Shown here: in pieces, positions 24,725-33,568 of the stretch
Numbering within the stretch: position 1 is the first letter of the stretch
Layout: every line of letters begins with the position of its first letter
NCBI GenBank assembly: GCA_001724275.1
Contig: MEDZ01000015.1
Span: 62,001-126,000 of the forward strand
From: Gemmatimonadetes bacterium SCN 70-22
Lineage (GTDB): Bacteria; Gemmatimonadota; Gemmatimonadetes; Gemmatimonadales; Gemmatimonadaceae
DNA length: 64,000 bases
Direction of reading: 5' to 3'
Program-made: the position numbers and the translations under genes
The notes under the pieces: model-generated
The model's database searches: none
Seen by the model: the letters and a program-made list of their open reading frames with translations, nothing else
What the model was told of the DNA's origin: nothing

Positions 24725-26392
24725 ATGAACGGATCGCCGGAACTCCTGGAGTTCTACCTCGTCGAAGCGACCGAGTACCTCGACGCGCTCGATCAAGTCG
24801 TCGCCAACACGGGGGGACCGCCCGACGGGAACGCCTTCATTGCGACGGCGCGCGCGTTGCGTGGCGCGTCTTCCATGGCCAAGGTCGAACCCGTCGCCGC
24901 GATCGCCACGACGATGGAGCAGCTCGCGCACGCCGTGCGCGACGGCGAGTTGCGCTGGACCATGGACCTGTACCAGACGCTGCGCGACTCGGTCGACGAC
25001 CTCCGGTTCCTGGTGCGCGGCGTGCGGACATGGGGCGAGCGAGAGGGGGCACGGGCGGCGGCGCGACTCGCCTCGCTGCAACTCTTCCTGCCGAGCGAAC
25101 AGCCGCGCCCCGCGACCCCGGCGGCCAGCGCCACCGCGCCGGTCTTCATCGCCCTCCAGGCATCGGCCATCGCCGCCGAGCTCGACGCCTTCCTCGACGA
25201 TCCACGGCAGCGCCGCGCGCTCGACGAGGCGCTGACGCGGGCTCGCACGATGCGCGGGATCGCCGGCATCGGAGAGTATCCCCCGCTCGCCGACGTCGCC
25301 GAGGCGCTGGACCGCGCGGTGCGGACCCTCGTCCCCGACGCCCCGCTCGCGGACCGCGAGGTGGAGCTCTTCCGCGCCGCCGTGGAGGTGCTGCGACACG
25401 TCTCGGCACAGCTTCGCGACGCCGGCGGAGCGCCGGCGGAGGCGCCCGAGGTGGCGCGGTTCGCCCGGGCCTTCGCCGCGCTCGATGCCTTGCTTCCCCC
25501 CGCCGAGCCCGTGGTCAGCATCGACGAGCTCTTTTACGCCGACGCCGGCCCGCACATCGTGCGCCGCGCGCAGGCGGCGTCGGCCACGCGGATGCAACGC
25601 TTCCGCGACGAGATCACCACGCGGGCGGAGCACATCCGGCGCCTCGTCAACGACGCCCGCCAGGTGCACGACCTGGCCGGGCGCGAGCGCGCGGGGCGCG
25701 CCTTGACGGGGGCGCTCCTCGACCTCCAGGGCGTCGCCGCCTCGTTCGATGCGCACCAGGTGGCGAGCTTCTTCGGTGAGGCCGCCGCCGAGCGTGCGCT
25801 CCTCGACCCCGCACTGCTGGACGCGCTCGACGCCGGAACGCTGCTCCTGCTCTCACCGGGCGAAAGCCTGGGAGAGATCGAACAGCGGCTGGCCGTGTTG
25901 GAGCGCGTCCGGCGGCACACCCCCGTCTCGCCCCCGGTCGTCTCCCCTTCCGTGAGCCCCGCGTCGCCGCCGCCGGCGCCCGTCACCGCCAGCGCATCCC
26001 CTGCGCCGGCGGTTGCACCTGCTCTCCCCACGGCCGATGTGGCCCCTGCACCCCCCGCCGCCGCCGTTGCCCCCACGCCCTTCGGCGCACCGGTTTCCGG
26101 GCCGCACGCCGCGCTGAGCCGACGCCCCCCGCCCACACCCACGGGGCGCGAGCTGCAGGACTTCCTGCAGGAAGGGATCGCCGGCTTCGAATCGCTCGAT
26201 CACGAACCCTTGAGCACGCCCGCTCGTCTTGATGAGGACGAAATCGTCCCCATCGAGTCGTTGCTGTACCGCGGGCAGGATGCCGTCCGGCGCGCGATCG
26301 AAGTGCGCGATGCCATGCGGGCCCGCGGGGTCACCGACGACGCGACCCTGCAGGAGATCTTCGATCTCCTCGACCTCGCCCAGGCGGAGTAA
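24725..26392 (+). CDS. HPt-like (CheA N-terminal type) protein without phospho-histidines
   Basis: This 555-residue protein has two segments resembling histidine phosphotransfer domains: residues about 5-100 (LLEFYLVEATEYLDALDQVV, then TARALRGASSMAKV) and about 150-245 (LTRARTMRGIAGIGEYPPLA). In each, the His of the A-H-x-L-K-G motif is Arg (Arg43 and Arg174), so neither can be phosphorylated in the usual way. A helical middle, a Pro/Ala-rich linker (about 395-465) and a C-terminal segment (DEDEIVPIESLLYRGQDAVR) follow. No receiver or kinase gene adjoins it. It may be a phosphorylation-independent decoy or scaffold of a two-component or gliding system. A membrane flippase-like gene follows after 6 bases. 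Confidence 0.65.
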   Translation: MNGSPELLEFYLVEATEYLDALDQVVANTGGPPDGNAFIATARALRGASSMAKVEPVAAIATTMEQLAHAVRDGELRWTMDLYQTLRDSVDDLRFLVRGVRTWGEREGARAAARLASLQLFLPSEQPRPATPAASATAPVFIALQASAIAAELDAFLDDPRQRRALDEALTRARTMRGIAGIGEYPPLADVAEALDRAVRTLVPDAPLADREVELFRAAVEVLRHVSAQLRDAGGAPAEAPEVARFARAFAALDALLPPAEPVVSIDELFYADAGPHIVRRAQAASATRMQRFRDEITTRAEHIRRLVNDARQVHDLAGRERAGRALTGALLDLQGVAASFDAHQVASFFGEAAAERALLDPALLDALDAGTLLLLSPGESLGEIEQRLAVLERVRRHTPVSPPVVSPSVSPASPPPAPVTASASPAPAVAPALPTADVAPAPPAAAVAPTPFGAPVSGPHAALSRRPPPTPTGRELQDFLQEGIAGFESLDHEPLSTPARLDEDEIVPIESLLYRGQDAVRRAIEVRDAMRARGVTDDATLQEIFDLLDLAQAE

Positions 26393-26398
26393 CCCCGG

Positions 26399-27424
26399 AT
26401 GAAGATCGGTTGGCGCGGTGCGCTCGGCCTCGTGCTGAGCGCGGCATTGCTGGTGTGGACCATGCGCGAGGTCTCGTTCGCGCAGGTGTGGGAGGTCCTG
26501 CGCCGGTCGAGCCTCCCGATGTTCCTCCTCTCCACGGCCGTGGCGACGATCATCTTTCCGCTGCGCGCCCTGCGCTGGCGGGTGATCCTCGAGCCGCTCG
26601 CCCACGACCTGAGCCTTGGGGCACTCTGGCGCTCCACGGCCATCGGGATGATGGTCAACAACGTCGTCCCGGCCCGGGCAGGTGAGCTGGCGCGTGCGTA
26701 TGCCCTGACGCGCGAGGACCAGCGCGTGAGCTTCGCGGCGGCGTTCGCCTCGCTCGCCGTCGACCGGATCTTCGACGCCGTGACCGTCGTCGTCCTCCTC
26801 GTCGCGGCCATGTTCCTGTCGGCCTTTCCGGAGGGGACGACGATCAGCGGCCAGCCGGTCGGCCACGTCGCGATCGTCGCGGCCGTCATCGCGGTCGGCG
26901 CGCTCGCCGCGCTGGTGGCGATGGCGCTGTACCCGACCCTCGTCGTGCGCATCTGGGACGGGGTCATCGGACGCCTCGCTCCGCGCTACGTCGAGCGCGG
27001 ACGTCGCTTGCTGGAGTCGTTCATTTCCGGGCTCGGGGCGCTGCGCTCTCCGAGCCGGTTCGCCCGGGTCTTCGGCTGGGCGCTCGCGATGTGGCTCTGC
27101 AACGGCCTCGCGTTCTACCTGGGGTTCCTTGCGGTCGGGATCGACGCCCCCTTCCCCGCAGCGCTCTTCCTGATGGGGGTCATCGCGATCGGTGTCGCCC
27201 TCCCGTCGTCGCCGGGATTCTTCGGCGTCTTCGAGGCCGCCGCGCTGGCCGGACTCACCCTGTACCAGGTGCCGAGCGAGCTGGCGGTGAGCTGGGCACT
27301 GGGCTTCCACCTCCTCTCGTTCCTCCCCATCACCCTCATCGGCCTGTACTACTTCGGACGGCTGGGGCTCAAGTTCCGCGAGTTGGGCGAGTCACCCGAG
27401 CGTCGGGCCGGCGCTCCCGCCTGA
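26399..27424 (+). CDS. Lysylphosphatidylglycerol synthetase-like (UPF0104) membrane protein
   Basis: The 341-residue polytopic protein has about eight membrane helices and the signatures of the UPF0104/AglD/MprF flippase-like family: FPLRALRWRVILEPL, NNVVPARAGELARAYALTRE, ASLAVDRIFDAVTVVVLLVA and GVALPSSPGFFGVFEAAALA. Family members are thought to move lipids across the cytoplasmic membrane; there is no C-terminal aminoacyl-transferase domain, so it does not make lysyl-PG by itself. It sits between the HPt-like gene (6-base gap) and ispE (7-base gap), likely one transcript. The precise substrate is unknown. Confidence 0.88.
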   Translation: MKIGWRGALGLVLSAALLVWTMREVSFAQVWEVLRRSSLPMFLLSTAVATIIFPLRALRWRVILEPLAHDLSLGALWRSTAIGMMVNNVVPARAGELARAYALTREDQRVSFAAAFASLAVDRIFDAVTVVVLLVAAMFLSAFPEGTTISGQPVGHVAIVAAVIAVGALAALVAMALYPTLVVRIWDGVIGRLAPRYVERGRRLLESFISGLGALRSPSRFARVFGWALAMWLCNGLAFYLGFLAVGIDAPFPAALFLMGVIAIGVALPSSPGFFGVFEAAALAGLTLYQVPSELAVSWALGFHLLSFLPITLIGLYYFGRLGLKFRELGESPERRAGAPA

Positions 27425-27431
27425 AGCCCGC

Positions 27432-28370
27432 ATGGCGAGCGCGCGCGTCGTCGCCCAGGCCAAGGTCAACCTCTTTCTTCGCGTCCTCGCGCGCGAGGCG
27501 AGCGGCTATCACCAGCTCGAGACGCTCTACTGCCGCCTGGCGCTGGGGGATGAGGTGCGGGTGCGGGCCACCGATGGCGCGCGCTCGCTCGACTGCGCTG
27601 GCGCGGCGCTCCCGCCGCGCGGGCTGGGACCGGTCGAGCGAAATCTCGCCTGGCGAGCGGCGACGGCCTTCGCGGAGGCCATGGGGTGGCCACGGGGGTT
27701 CGCCATCGAGATCGAGAAGCGCATCCCGGTCGGCGGTGGGCTCGGCGGTGGCAGCGCGGACGCCGGTGCCGTCCTTCGCGCCCTGAACGCACTCGCGCCC
27801 GCGCCGTTCCCGCCCCACACCCTCCTGCGGATCGCGGGAGGGCTCGGAGCCGACGTCCCATTCCTCACCCAGGATGCATCACCGCTCGCGTTGGGGTGGG
27901 GACGTGGCGACCGGCTTCTCACCCTCCCCGCCCTCCCGGCGCGCCCGTGCCTCCTGTTCGTCTTCCCGTTCGGGATCGCGACGGCCGACGCCTACCGCTG
28001 GCTCGGCGAGTCTCCCGCCAGCGCGCCCCTCGCGGTGGCGTACCGCGCCGGCGGGTTTGCATCGTGGCGTGAGGTGGAAGTGATGGCGTACAACGAGTTC
28101 GAGCGGCTCGTGCTTCCGCGGCACGAGGTCATCCAGGGGGTCGTGAGCGGGCTGCGGCATCCCGAGCTTCGCGAGGCGTTCGACGTCGTGCTCATGAGCG
28201 GATCGGGAGCGACGGTATTCGCGCTCCCCGCCCCGCTCCCCGGCGGGGCGCCGTCCCCCGCCCTGCACGTCGCGATCGGGATCGACCCCTCGGTGGCGTC
28301 GGAGGCGCCCGTCGACGTGGTGGAAAGCTCGACGGCATCGCACGTTGAGCCCGTGCGGTTGGACGACTAG
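27432..28370 (+). CDS. ispE: 4-diphosphocytidyl-2-C-methyl-D-erythritol kinase
   Basis: IspE phosphorylates CDP-ME in the MEP isoprenoid pathway. The 312-residue GHMP kinase has AKVNLFLRVLAREASGYHQL at the start (Lys11), the ATP-binding loop IPVGGGLGGGSADAG (98-112), GADVPFL with the catalytic Asp141, and a C-terminal MSGSGATVFAL. Length is usual. The ATG at 27432 follows the flippase-like gene by 7 bases. A tRNA-Gln and then prs follow, a gene order common in bacteria. Confidence 0.96.
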   Translation: MASARVVAQAKVNLFLRVLAREASGYHQLETLYCRLALGDEVRVRATDGARSLDCAGAALPPRGLGPVERNLAWRAATAFAEAMGWPRGFAIEIEKRIPVGGGLGGGSADAGAVLRALNALAPAPFPPHTLLRIAGGLGADVPFLTQDASPLALGWGRGDRLLTLPALPARPCLLFVFPFGIATADAYRWLGESPASAPLAVAYRAGGFASWREVEVMAYNEFERLVLPRHEVIQGVVSGLRHPELREAFDVVLMSGSGATVFALPAPLPGGAPSPALHVAIGIDPSVASEAPVDVVESSTASHVEPVRLDD

Positions 28371-28424
28371 CTTCAGGGGCTTCCCGGCGATGCCGTCCGT
28401 TGGCCTCGCCGCGAGGTGCCTCGC

Positions 28425-28495
28425 TGGCCCTTCGTCCAATGGCAGGACATCAGACTTTGGATCTGAGAATGGTGGTTCGAATCCACCAGGGCCAA
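28425..28495 (+). tRNA. tRNA-Gln (anticodon TTG)
   Basis: The acceptor arms TGGCCCT (28425-28431) and AGGGCCA (28488-28494) pair, with discriminator A. The anticodon stem TCAGA/TCTGA holds loop CTTTGGA, giving TTG for CAA/CAG glutamine codons. The T-loop is GTTCGAATC. CCA is not encoded. It lies between ispE and prs. Confidence 0.95.
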
Positions 28496-28598
28496 TCGGG
28501 ACCCCGACGGGCCGAGGCGGTGACACGGTGGGGCTCGCGGCGCGGCGTTGCCGCGCTGCACTCCCGTCTCCCCACTCCCGTCTCCCGTCCGCTGTTCG

Positions 28599-28627
28599 TT
28601 GACACAACTTTCAGTCCCCACTAGGCT
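28599..28627 (+). promoter_or_regulatory. Sigma-70 type promoter of prs
   Basis: A perfect -35 TTGACA (28599-28604) is followed after 17 bases by a -10 TAGGCT (28622-28627). The expected start of transcription is about 28634, only some ten bases before the prs ATG, so the mRNA leader is very short. Confidence 0.8.
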
Positions 28628-28643
28628 TAAAGGCTCTACGGCA

Positions 28644-29597
28644 ATGGACCATCTGCCCGGCGTGCTCCGCGGTTTCAAGCTGATCTCGGGAAACGCCAAC
28701 AGAGGGCTCGCGGAGGAGATCGCGCGCAGCCTCGGGGTCGACCTCGCAAAGGTGACGGCCACGAAGTTCGCGGACGGCGAGATCTTCGTGCGAATCGATG
28801 AGAACATCCGCGGTGCGGATGTCTTCATCGTCCAGCCGACCAACCCGCCGGCGAACAACATCATGGAGCTCTTGCTCCTGATCGATGCCGCCCGGCGGGC
28901 GTCGGCGGCGCGCATCACGTGCGTGATGCCGTACTACGGGTACTCGCGGCAGGACCGAAAGGACCAGCCTCGCGTCGCGATCGGCGCCAAGCTCATGGCG
29001 AACATGATCGAGAAGGCGGGGGCCGACCGGGTACTCGGGCTGGACTTTCACCAGCACCAGCTGCAAGGGTTCTTCGACAAGCCCGTCGATCACCTGTATG
29101 CGGCCCCGGTCCTGGTGAATCACTTCAAGAAGAAGCAGCTGAAGGACCTGGTGATCGTGGCGCCCGATGTGGGCTCCGCGAAGATGGCGCGAGGATTCGG
29201 CAAGCGGCTCAACGCCACCCTCGCGATCATCGACAAGCGGCGTCCGTCGGCCAACGTCTCCGAAGTCGTGAACGTGGTCGGCGATGTCGAGGGGAAGGAT
29301 TGCATCATCCCCGACGACATGATCGACACCGCCGGTACGGTTTCCGAGGCGACGCGCGCCCTCAAGGCGCTCGGCGCCAAGGACATATATGTGTGCGCCA
29401 CGCATGCGCTCCTCTCCGGCCCCGCCGTGGAGCGCCTGAAGAACGCACCGATCGCCGAAGTGGTGGTCACCGACTCGATCGCGCTCGATCCGGCCAAGAT
29501 GTTCGACCGGCTCACCGTGCTCTCGGTCGGCGACCTGCTGGCCAAGGCGATCCGCTTCACCCACAGCGAGCAGTCGGTGAGCTCCCTGTTCGACTGA
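28644..29597 (+). CDS. prs: Ribose-phosphate pyrophosphokinase
   Basis: Prs makes PRPP from ribose 5-phosphate and ATP, feeding purine, pyrimidine, His, Trp and NAD synthesis. The 317-residue product shows LISGNANRGLAEEIARSLGV, KFADGEIFVRIDENIRG, YYGYSRQDRKDQPRVAIGAK, LGLDFHQHQLQGFFDKPVDH and the PRPP loop DDMIDTAGT. Length is standard for class I enzymes. The ATG at 28644 was chosen because the promoter (28599-28627) leaves no room for a start further upstream. No Shine-Dalgarno fits the very short leader. rplY follows after 43 bases. Confidence 0.97.
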   Translation: MDHLPGVLRGFKLISGNANRGLAEEIARSLGVDLAKVTATKFADGEIFVRIDENIRGADVFIVQPTNPPANNIMELLLLIDAARRASAARITCVMPYYGYSRQDRKDQPRVAIGAKLMANMIEKAGADRVLGLDFHQHQLQGFFDKPVDHLYAAPVLVNHFKKKQLKDLVIVAPDVGSAKMARGFGKRLNATLAIIDKRRPSANVSEVVNVVGDVEGKDCIIPDDMIDTAGTVSEATRALKALGAKDIYVCATHALLSGPAVERLKNAPIAEVVVTDSIALDPAKMFDRLTVLSVGDLLAKAIRFTHSEQSVSSLFD

Positions 29598-29601
29598 AAT
29601 T

Positions 29602-29637
29602 GCACTCCCGTCCCCCGTCTCCCGTCTCCCGTCTGGT
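29602..29637 (+). repeat. CTCCCGT heptamer tract before rplY
   Basis: The short prs-rplY gap is filled with tandem CTCCCGT-type units (CTCCCGTCCCCCGTCTCCCG and on) ending three bases before the rplY ATG. No Shine-Dalgarno is present in the gap. It belongs to the dispersed heptamer family also seen before ychF and rsfS. Confidence 0.75.
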
Positions 29638-29640
29638 CTT

Positions 29641-30291
29641 ATGGCTACCGCATCTCTCTCCGCCTCGGCGCGCTCTGGTGTTGGCAAGGGTGTCGCCCGC
29701 TCGTTGCGCCGTGACGGCCGCGTCCCCGCCGTCATCTACGGCCATGCGCGCGCACCGCAGTCCCTCTCGGTGGACGCGCGTGAGCTCAGCCGCCTCCTCG
29801 AGCACGTCTCGGCCGAGACGACGGTGATCGAGCTGGCCATCGACGGCACGACCTCGCGCACGCTCATCCGCGACATCCAGCGCCATCCGGTCAAGCGGGC
29901 CATCATCCACGTCGACTTCCAGGAACTCGTCGCGGGCGAACTGGTCATCGTCAACGTCCCGATCGTCCTCACGGGCACGTCGGTCGGCGTGCGCTTGAAC
30001 GGCGGGATCCTCACGCAGGTGATGTCCGACCTCCCCTGCCGCGTCGACCCGGCGAACATCCCGAACCGCATCGAGGTCGATGTGACGAACATCAACGTCG
30101 GTGGCTCGGTCCACGTCGGCGAGCTGAACGTCCCGGCGGGGGTCGAGGTCCTCTCGGAGTCGCGCGACACGGTCCTGACCGTCAGCGCCTCGCGGGCGGG
30201 CGAGGAGACGGCGGCGGCCGAGGGGACGTCGGCTGAGCCCGAAGTCATCCGGAAGGCGAAGGCCGAGGAAGAGGGCGAGGCCAAGAAGTAG
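29641..30291 (+). CDS. rplY: 50S ribosomal protein bL25 (CTC form)
   Basis: bL25 binds 5S rRNA in the large subunit. The 216-residue product is the long CTC form: an N-terminal L25 domain (GVARSLRRDGRVPAVIYGHA, RTLIRDIQRHPVKRAIIHVD) and a C-terminal beta domain (VPIVLTGTSVGVRLNGGILT, NVPAGVEVLSESRDTVLTV), ending in an acidic/basic tail rich in Glu, Ala and Lys. The order prs-rplY-pth is common in bacteria. The ATG follows a pyrimidine-rich heptamer tract rather than a Shine-Dalgarno. Confidence 0.96.
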   Translation: MATASLSASARSGVGKGVARSLRRDGRVPAVIYGHARAPQSLSVDARELSRLLEHVSAETTVIELAIDGTTSRTLIRDIQRHPVKRAIIHVDFQELVAGELVIVNVPIVLTGTSVGVRLNGGILTQVMSDLPCRVDPANIPNRIEVDVTNINVGGSVHVGELNVPAGVEVLSESRDTVLTVSASRAGEETAAAEGTSAEPEVIRKAKAEEEGEAKK

Positions 30292-30311
30292 TCGGCCGGC
30301 CGCTCCAGGCT

Positions 30312-30896
30312 GTGAAGGTCATCGTCGGCCTCGGGAACCCGGGGCGGAAGTACGAGGGGACGCGTCACAACGTCGGCTGGTGGGCGCTCGACCACCTCGC
30401 CGACGTTTGGCATTTCGACCGCTGGCGCAGCGACGGAGAATCCGTCGTGGCCGACGGGCGGCTCGGCGACATGCGCGTGCGCCTCGTCAAGCCACAGACC
30501 TACATGAACCTCTCCGGCGCCGCCCTCCGGCCGTACACGCGACGGCTCGGCTGGTCGGGGCTGCAGGACCTCCTCGTGCTCGTGGACGAGGTGGCGATCC
30601 CCCTGGGGACGTTCCGCCTGCGCGCCTCCGGGAGCGCGGGCGGGCACAACGGCCTCAAGTCGATCGAGGCGACGTTAGGCACGCGGGACTATGCCCGCCT
30701 GCGCATCGGCATCGCCCCGGTCGATGAACACCGCCAGGTCGGCGACCTGGCAGATTTCGTGCTGGACAGGTTCGGCCAGGAGGAGCGCGCCGTCGTCATG
30801 GCGCTCCTCCCCCGGATCACCGACGCCGTGGAGTGCTGGGCCCGCGACGGGATCCAGAACGCCATGAACCTGCACAATCGGAAAGCTGACCCTTAG
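30312..30896 (+). CDS. pth: Peptidyl-tRNA hydrolase
   Basis: Pth releases peptides from peptidyl-tRNA dropped by ribosomes. The 194-residue product has [20 protein letters not shown] with Asn10 and catalytic His19, [34 protein letters not shown] (the catalytic Asp in LVDE) and [15 protein letters not shown]. Length is normal. The start is a GTG at 30312, 20 bases after rplY. hppA follows after 19 bases. Confidence 0.96.
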   Translation: MKVIVGLGNPGRKYEGTRHNVGWWALDHLADVWHFDRWRSDGESVVADGRLGDMRVRLVKPQTYMNLSGAALRPYTRRLGWSGLQDLLVLVDEVAIPLGTFRLRASGSAGGHNGLKSIEATLGTRDYARLRIGIAPVDEHRQVGDLADFVLDRFGQEERAVVMALLPRITDAVECWARDGIQNAMNLHNRKADP

Positions 30897-30915
30897 CCGA
30901 CACTACTTCTTCCCC

Positions 30916-32967
30916 ATGACCGTCAACTTCGTCACCATCGCCCTCGCCATCGGCCTCGTGGGCCTCGCCGCCGCCTACGCGAAGCATCGCGGCGTGATGA
31001 GCCACGCGCCGGGGTCCGCGCGGATGCAGCAACTGTCCGACGACATCCACACGGGGGCGATGGCCTTCCTGCGGCGCATGTACTACGTGGTCATCCCGTT
31101 CCTGATCGTGGTCGGCGCCCTGCTGGCCGTCGCGCTGACGTGGCGGGCGGGCGCCGCCTACGTCGCGGGGGGGATCTGCTCCATCCTCGCCGGCTTCTTC
31201 GGGATGCATGCCGCCACGCGCGCCAACGTGCGCACCAGCGAGGCGGCGCGGGCCAGCGGGCAGGCCCAGGCGCTGCGCGTCGCCTTCGGCGGTGGCTCCG
31301 TGATGGGGCTCGCGGTGGCTGGCCTGGGACTGGCCGGCCTTGGCGCCGTGACGCTCTGGCTGCACAGCTACCTGGCGCCGGGCGGGAGCGCCCGTGAATT
31401 CGCCGAGATCATCTCCGGCTTCGCCATGGGGGCCAGCTCCATCGCCCTCTTCGCGCGCGTCGGCGGCGGGATCTACACCAAGGCCGCCGACGTCGGCGCC
31501 GACCTGGTGGGGAAGGTCGAAGCCGGGATCCCCGAGGACGACCCGCGCAATCCCGCGACCATCGCCGACAACGTCGGCGACAACGTCGGCGACGTGGCGG
31601 GCCTCGGCGCCGACATCTTCGAGAGCTACGTGGGCTCGGTGATCGCAACCATCGCCATCGCGTCGACGTCGACCGCACTCGCGGCCGAGTCGGTGTCCAC
31701 GGCGATCCTCCTGCCGATCGGCTACATCACCGCGGGCCTGCTGGCCTCCCTGGTCGCCATCTTCTCGATGCGCGCGCTCGCCAAGGGGAACCCGGCCAAT
31801 GCGCTCCGCACGGCGACGTTCATCGCCGCGGGGCTCTTCCTCGTGCTCGCGTTCTTCCTGACGCAGTCCATGCCGCTGACGATGACCCGGCCCGACGGGA
31901 GCCTCTTCCCGGCCATGGGGCCGTTCTGGGCGGTGCTGGCCGGAACGGTGTCGGGGACGCTCATCGGCGCGGTGACCGAGTATTACACGGCGGGCGCCCC
32001 GATCAATCGCATCGCCCAGGCGAGTCACACCGGCCCCGCGACCAACATCATCGCCGGGTTGGCCATCGGGATGGAGAGCGCCATCGCTCCGGTGCTCCTC
32101 ATCTGCGGTGCGACGTACCTGTCGTATGAAGCGGCGGGGCTCTACGGCGTCGCCATCGCCGCGGTCGGCATGCTCGCGACGGTCGGCGTCATCATGTCCG
32201 TCGACGCCTACGGCCCGATTGCCGACAACGCCGGCGGGATCACGGAGATGTGCGGGCTGGGCGCCGACGTCCGGAAGATCACCGACGGGCTCGACGCGTT
32301 AGGCAACACGACCGCGGCCATCGGCAAGGGCTTCGCGATCGGGAGCGCCGCGCTGACCGCGCTCGCGCTCTTCAGCGCCTATGCCTCGGCCGTCGGCCTG
32401 GGGGCCACCGGGTTGAACCTCATCGACCCGATGGTCGTCATCGGGCTGTTCCTCGGCGGCGTGATGCCGTTCTTCGTCGGGGCGCAGACCATGACCGCCG
32501 TCGGCCGCGCGGCCCAGGGAATGGTGCAGGAGGTACGCCGCCAGTTCCGCGAGATTCCCGGGCTCCTGGACGGCACCGGGCACCCGGACTCGGCGCGCTG
32601 CGTGGACATCTCCACGCGAGCGGCCCTGCGCGAGATGGTCGTGCCGGGCGTCGTGTCGGTCCTCGTCCCGGTGGTCGTCGGCAAGTTCCTCGGCATCCAC
32701 GCCCTCGGCGGCCTGCTGGGCGGTGCCACGGTGACCGGGGTGATGATGGCCCTCTTCATGGCCAACGCCGGCGGCGCGTGGGACAACGCCAAGAAGTACA
32801 TCGAGCAGGGCGGCCACGGCGGCAAGGGGTCGGACGAGCACAAGGCCGCCGTGGTGGGTGACACGGTCGGCGACCCGTTCAAGGACACGAGCGGCCCGGC
32901 CATGAACATCCTCATCAAGTTGATGAGCGTGGTGTCGCTGGTATTGGCACCGTGGTTTATCGCGTAG
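30916..32967 (+). CDS. hppA: Membrane-bound proton/sodium-translocating pyrophosphatase
   Basis: The 683-residue integral membrane enzyme couples PPi hydrolysis to cation export. About 15-16 membrane helices are seen. Substrate-site motifs are [57 protein letters not shown] and, near the end, [19 protein letters not shown]. The segment [10 protein letters not shown] has Ala where potassium-independent enzymes carry Lys, so it should be a K+-dependent type; whether it pumps H+ or Na+ cannot be settled by eye. It closes the prs-rplY-pth-hppA run, and a strong hairpin lies 31 bases after the stop. Confidence 0.96.
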   Translation: MTVNFVTIALAIGLVGLAAAYAKHRGVMSHAPGSARMQQLSDDIHTGAMAFLRRMYYVVIPFLIVVGALLAVALTWRAGAAYVAGGICSILAGFFGMHAATRANVRTSEAARASGQAQALRVAFGGGSVMGLAVAGLGLAGLGAVTLWLHSYLAPGGSAREFAEIISGFAMGASSIALFARVGGGIYTKAADVGADLVGKVEAGIPEDDPRNPATIADNVGDNVGDVAGLGADIFESYVGSVIATIAIASTSTALAAESVSTAILLPIGYITAGLLASLVAIFSMRALAKGNPANALRTATFIAAGLFLVLAFFLTQSMPLTMTRPDGSLFPAMGPFWAVLAGTVSGTLIGAVTEYYTAGAPINRIAQASHTGPATNIIAGLAIGMESAIAPVLLICGATYLSYEAAGLYGVAIAAVGMLATVGVIMSVDAYGPIADNAGGITEMCGLGADVRKITDGLDALGNTTAAIGKGFAIGSAALTALALFSAYASAVGLGATGLNLIDPMVVIGLFLGGVMPFFVGAQTMTAVGRAAQGMVQEVRRQFREIPGLLDGTGHPDSARCVDISTRAALREMVVPGVVSVLVPVVVGKFLGIHALGGLLGGATVTGVMMALFMANAGGAWDNAKKYIEQGGHGGKGSDEHKAAVVGDTVGDPFKDTSGPAMNILIKLMSVVSLVLAPWFIA

Positions 32968-32998
32968 GAGACGGGTGACGGGAGTGGGGAGACGGGAC

Positions 32999-33027
32999 GT
33001 GTCAGCGCGACTTCGTCGCGCTGACAC
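32999..33027. terminator. Perfect 13-bp hairpin between convergent hppA and four-helix-bundle genes
   Basis: GTGTCAGCGCGAC (32999-33011) is followed by TTC and then its exact inverse complement (33015-33027). It starts 31 bases after the hppA stop, and its left arm contains the TGA stop of the minus-strand gene, so the last codons of that gene are part of the stem. It can serve both convergent transcripts; no long T-run is present. Confidence 0.75.
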
Positions 33028-33439
33028 TCCTTGCCCTCATCTTCCGTCCTCGGAGCTCCGCCTGCGCCACCTTGCGCTGCACGGTGCGCCGCCGGATGGT
33101 GGCCCGCAGGGCGACTAGCATTCGGCACACCTCGTCGGTGCGAGCCTCGAGCTTGGCGTGGTCGCTCCGGGCGATCGCGCCAAGGTCGGCAGCAAGCAGG
33201 AGGAGGTAATCGACCTCACGTGCAGAGCCGATGGCAATTTCGAGAAACCGGCAGAATTGCTCCGCCGTGTCGCGACCCGCTCCCTCGGCGACGTTCGCCG
33301 GAATGGAAGTGACCGCTCGCCGCAGCTGGCTCGCGAGGCCCGGAAACCGGGCAGGTGAAACGCCGTCTGTCAGCTGGTAGGTCGCCAGCGCCAAATCGTG
33401 CGCCTTGCGCCAGACCGAGAGCCTTCGGAAGGGATGCAT
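33002..33439 (-). CDS. Four-helix bundle protein (S23/IVP family)
   Basis: The 145-residue product belongs to the four-helix bundle family first named from an intervening-sequence protein of 23S rRNA: FRRLSVWRKAHDLALATYQL, GLASQLRRAVTSIPANVAEG, GRDTAEQFCRFLEIAIGSAR and EVDYLLLLAADLGA. The first three-quarters match; the tail is basic (RRRTVQRKVAQAELRGRKMR). The function of these widely scattered proteins is unknown. The ATG at 33439 precedes HPFRRL, the conserved start; a longer frame upstream runs into ychF leader DNA. Its last codons form the left arm of a terminator hairpin. Confidence 0.85.
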   Translation of the reverse strand: MHPFRRLSVWRKAHDLALATYQLTDGVSPARFPGLASQLRRAVTSIPANVAEGAGRDTAEQFCRFLEIAIGSAREVDYLLLLAADLGAIARSDHAKLEARTDEVCRMLVALRATIRRRTVQRKVAQAELRGRKMRARSVSATKSR

Positions 33440-33531
33440 GGCACCAAAGGTGATCGACGCCGTGTCCCATCGGTCATCCCGATATCGCTCCCCGGTACGT
33501 TTCGTTGCGGCACGCGGTTGCACCTCGCACA

Positions 33532-33566
33532 CTCCCGTCTCCCCTCTCTCGACTCCCGTCTCCACC
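33532..33566 (+). repeat. CTCCCGT heptamer tract before ychF
   Basis: Irregular CTCCCGT/CTCTCGA units (ACTCCCGTCTCCCCTCTCTC and on) end two bases before the ychF ATG. The leader is nearly all pyrimidine and has no Shine-Dalgarno, as at rplY. Confidence 0.7.
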
Positions 33567-33568
33567 CC

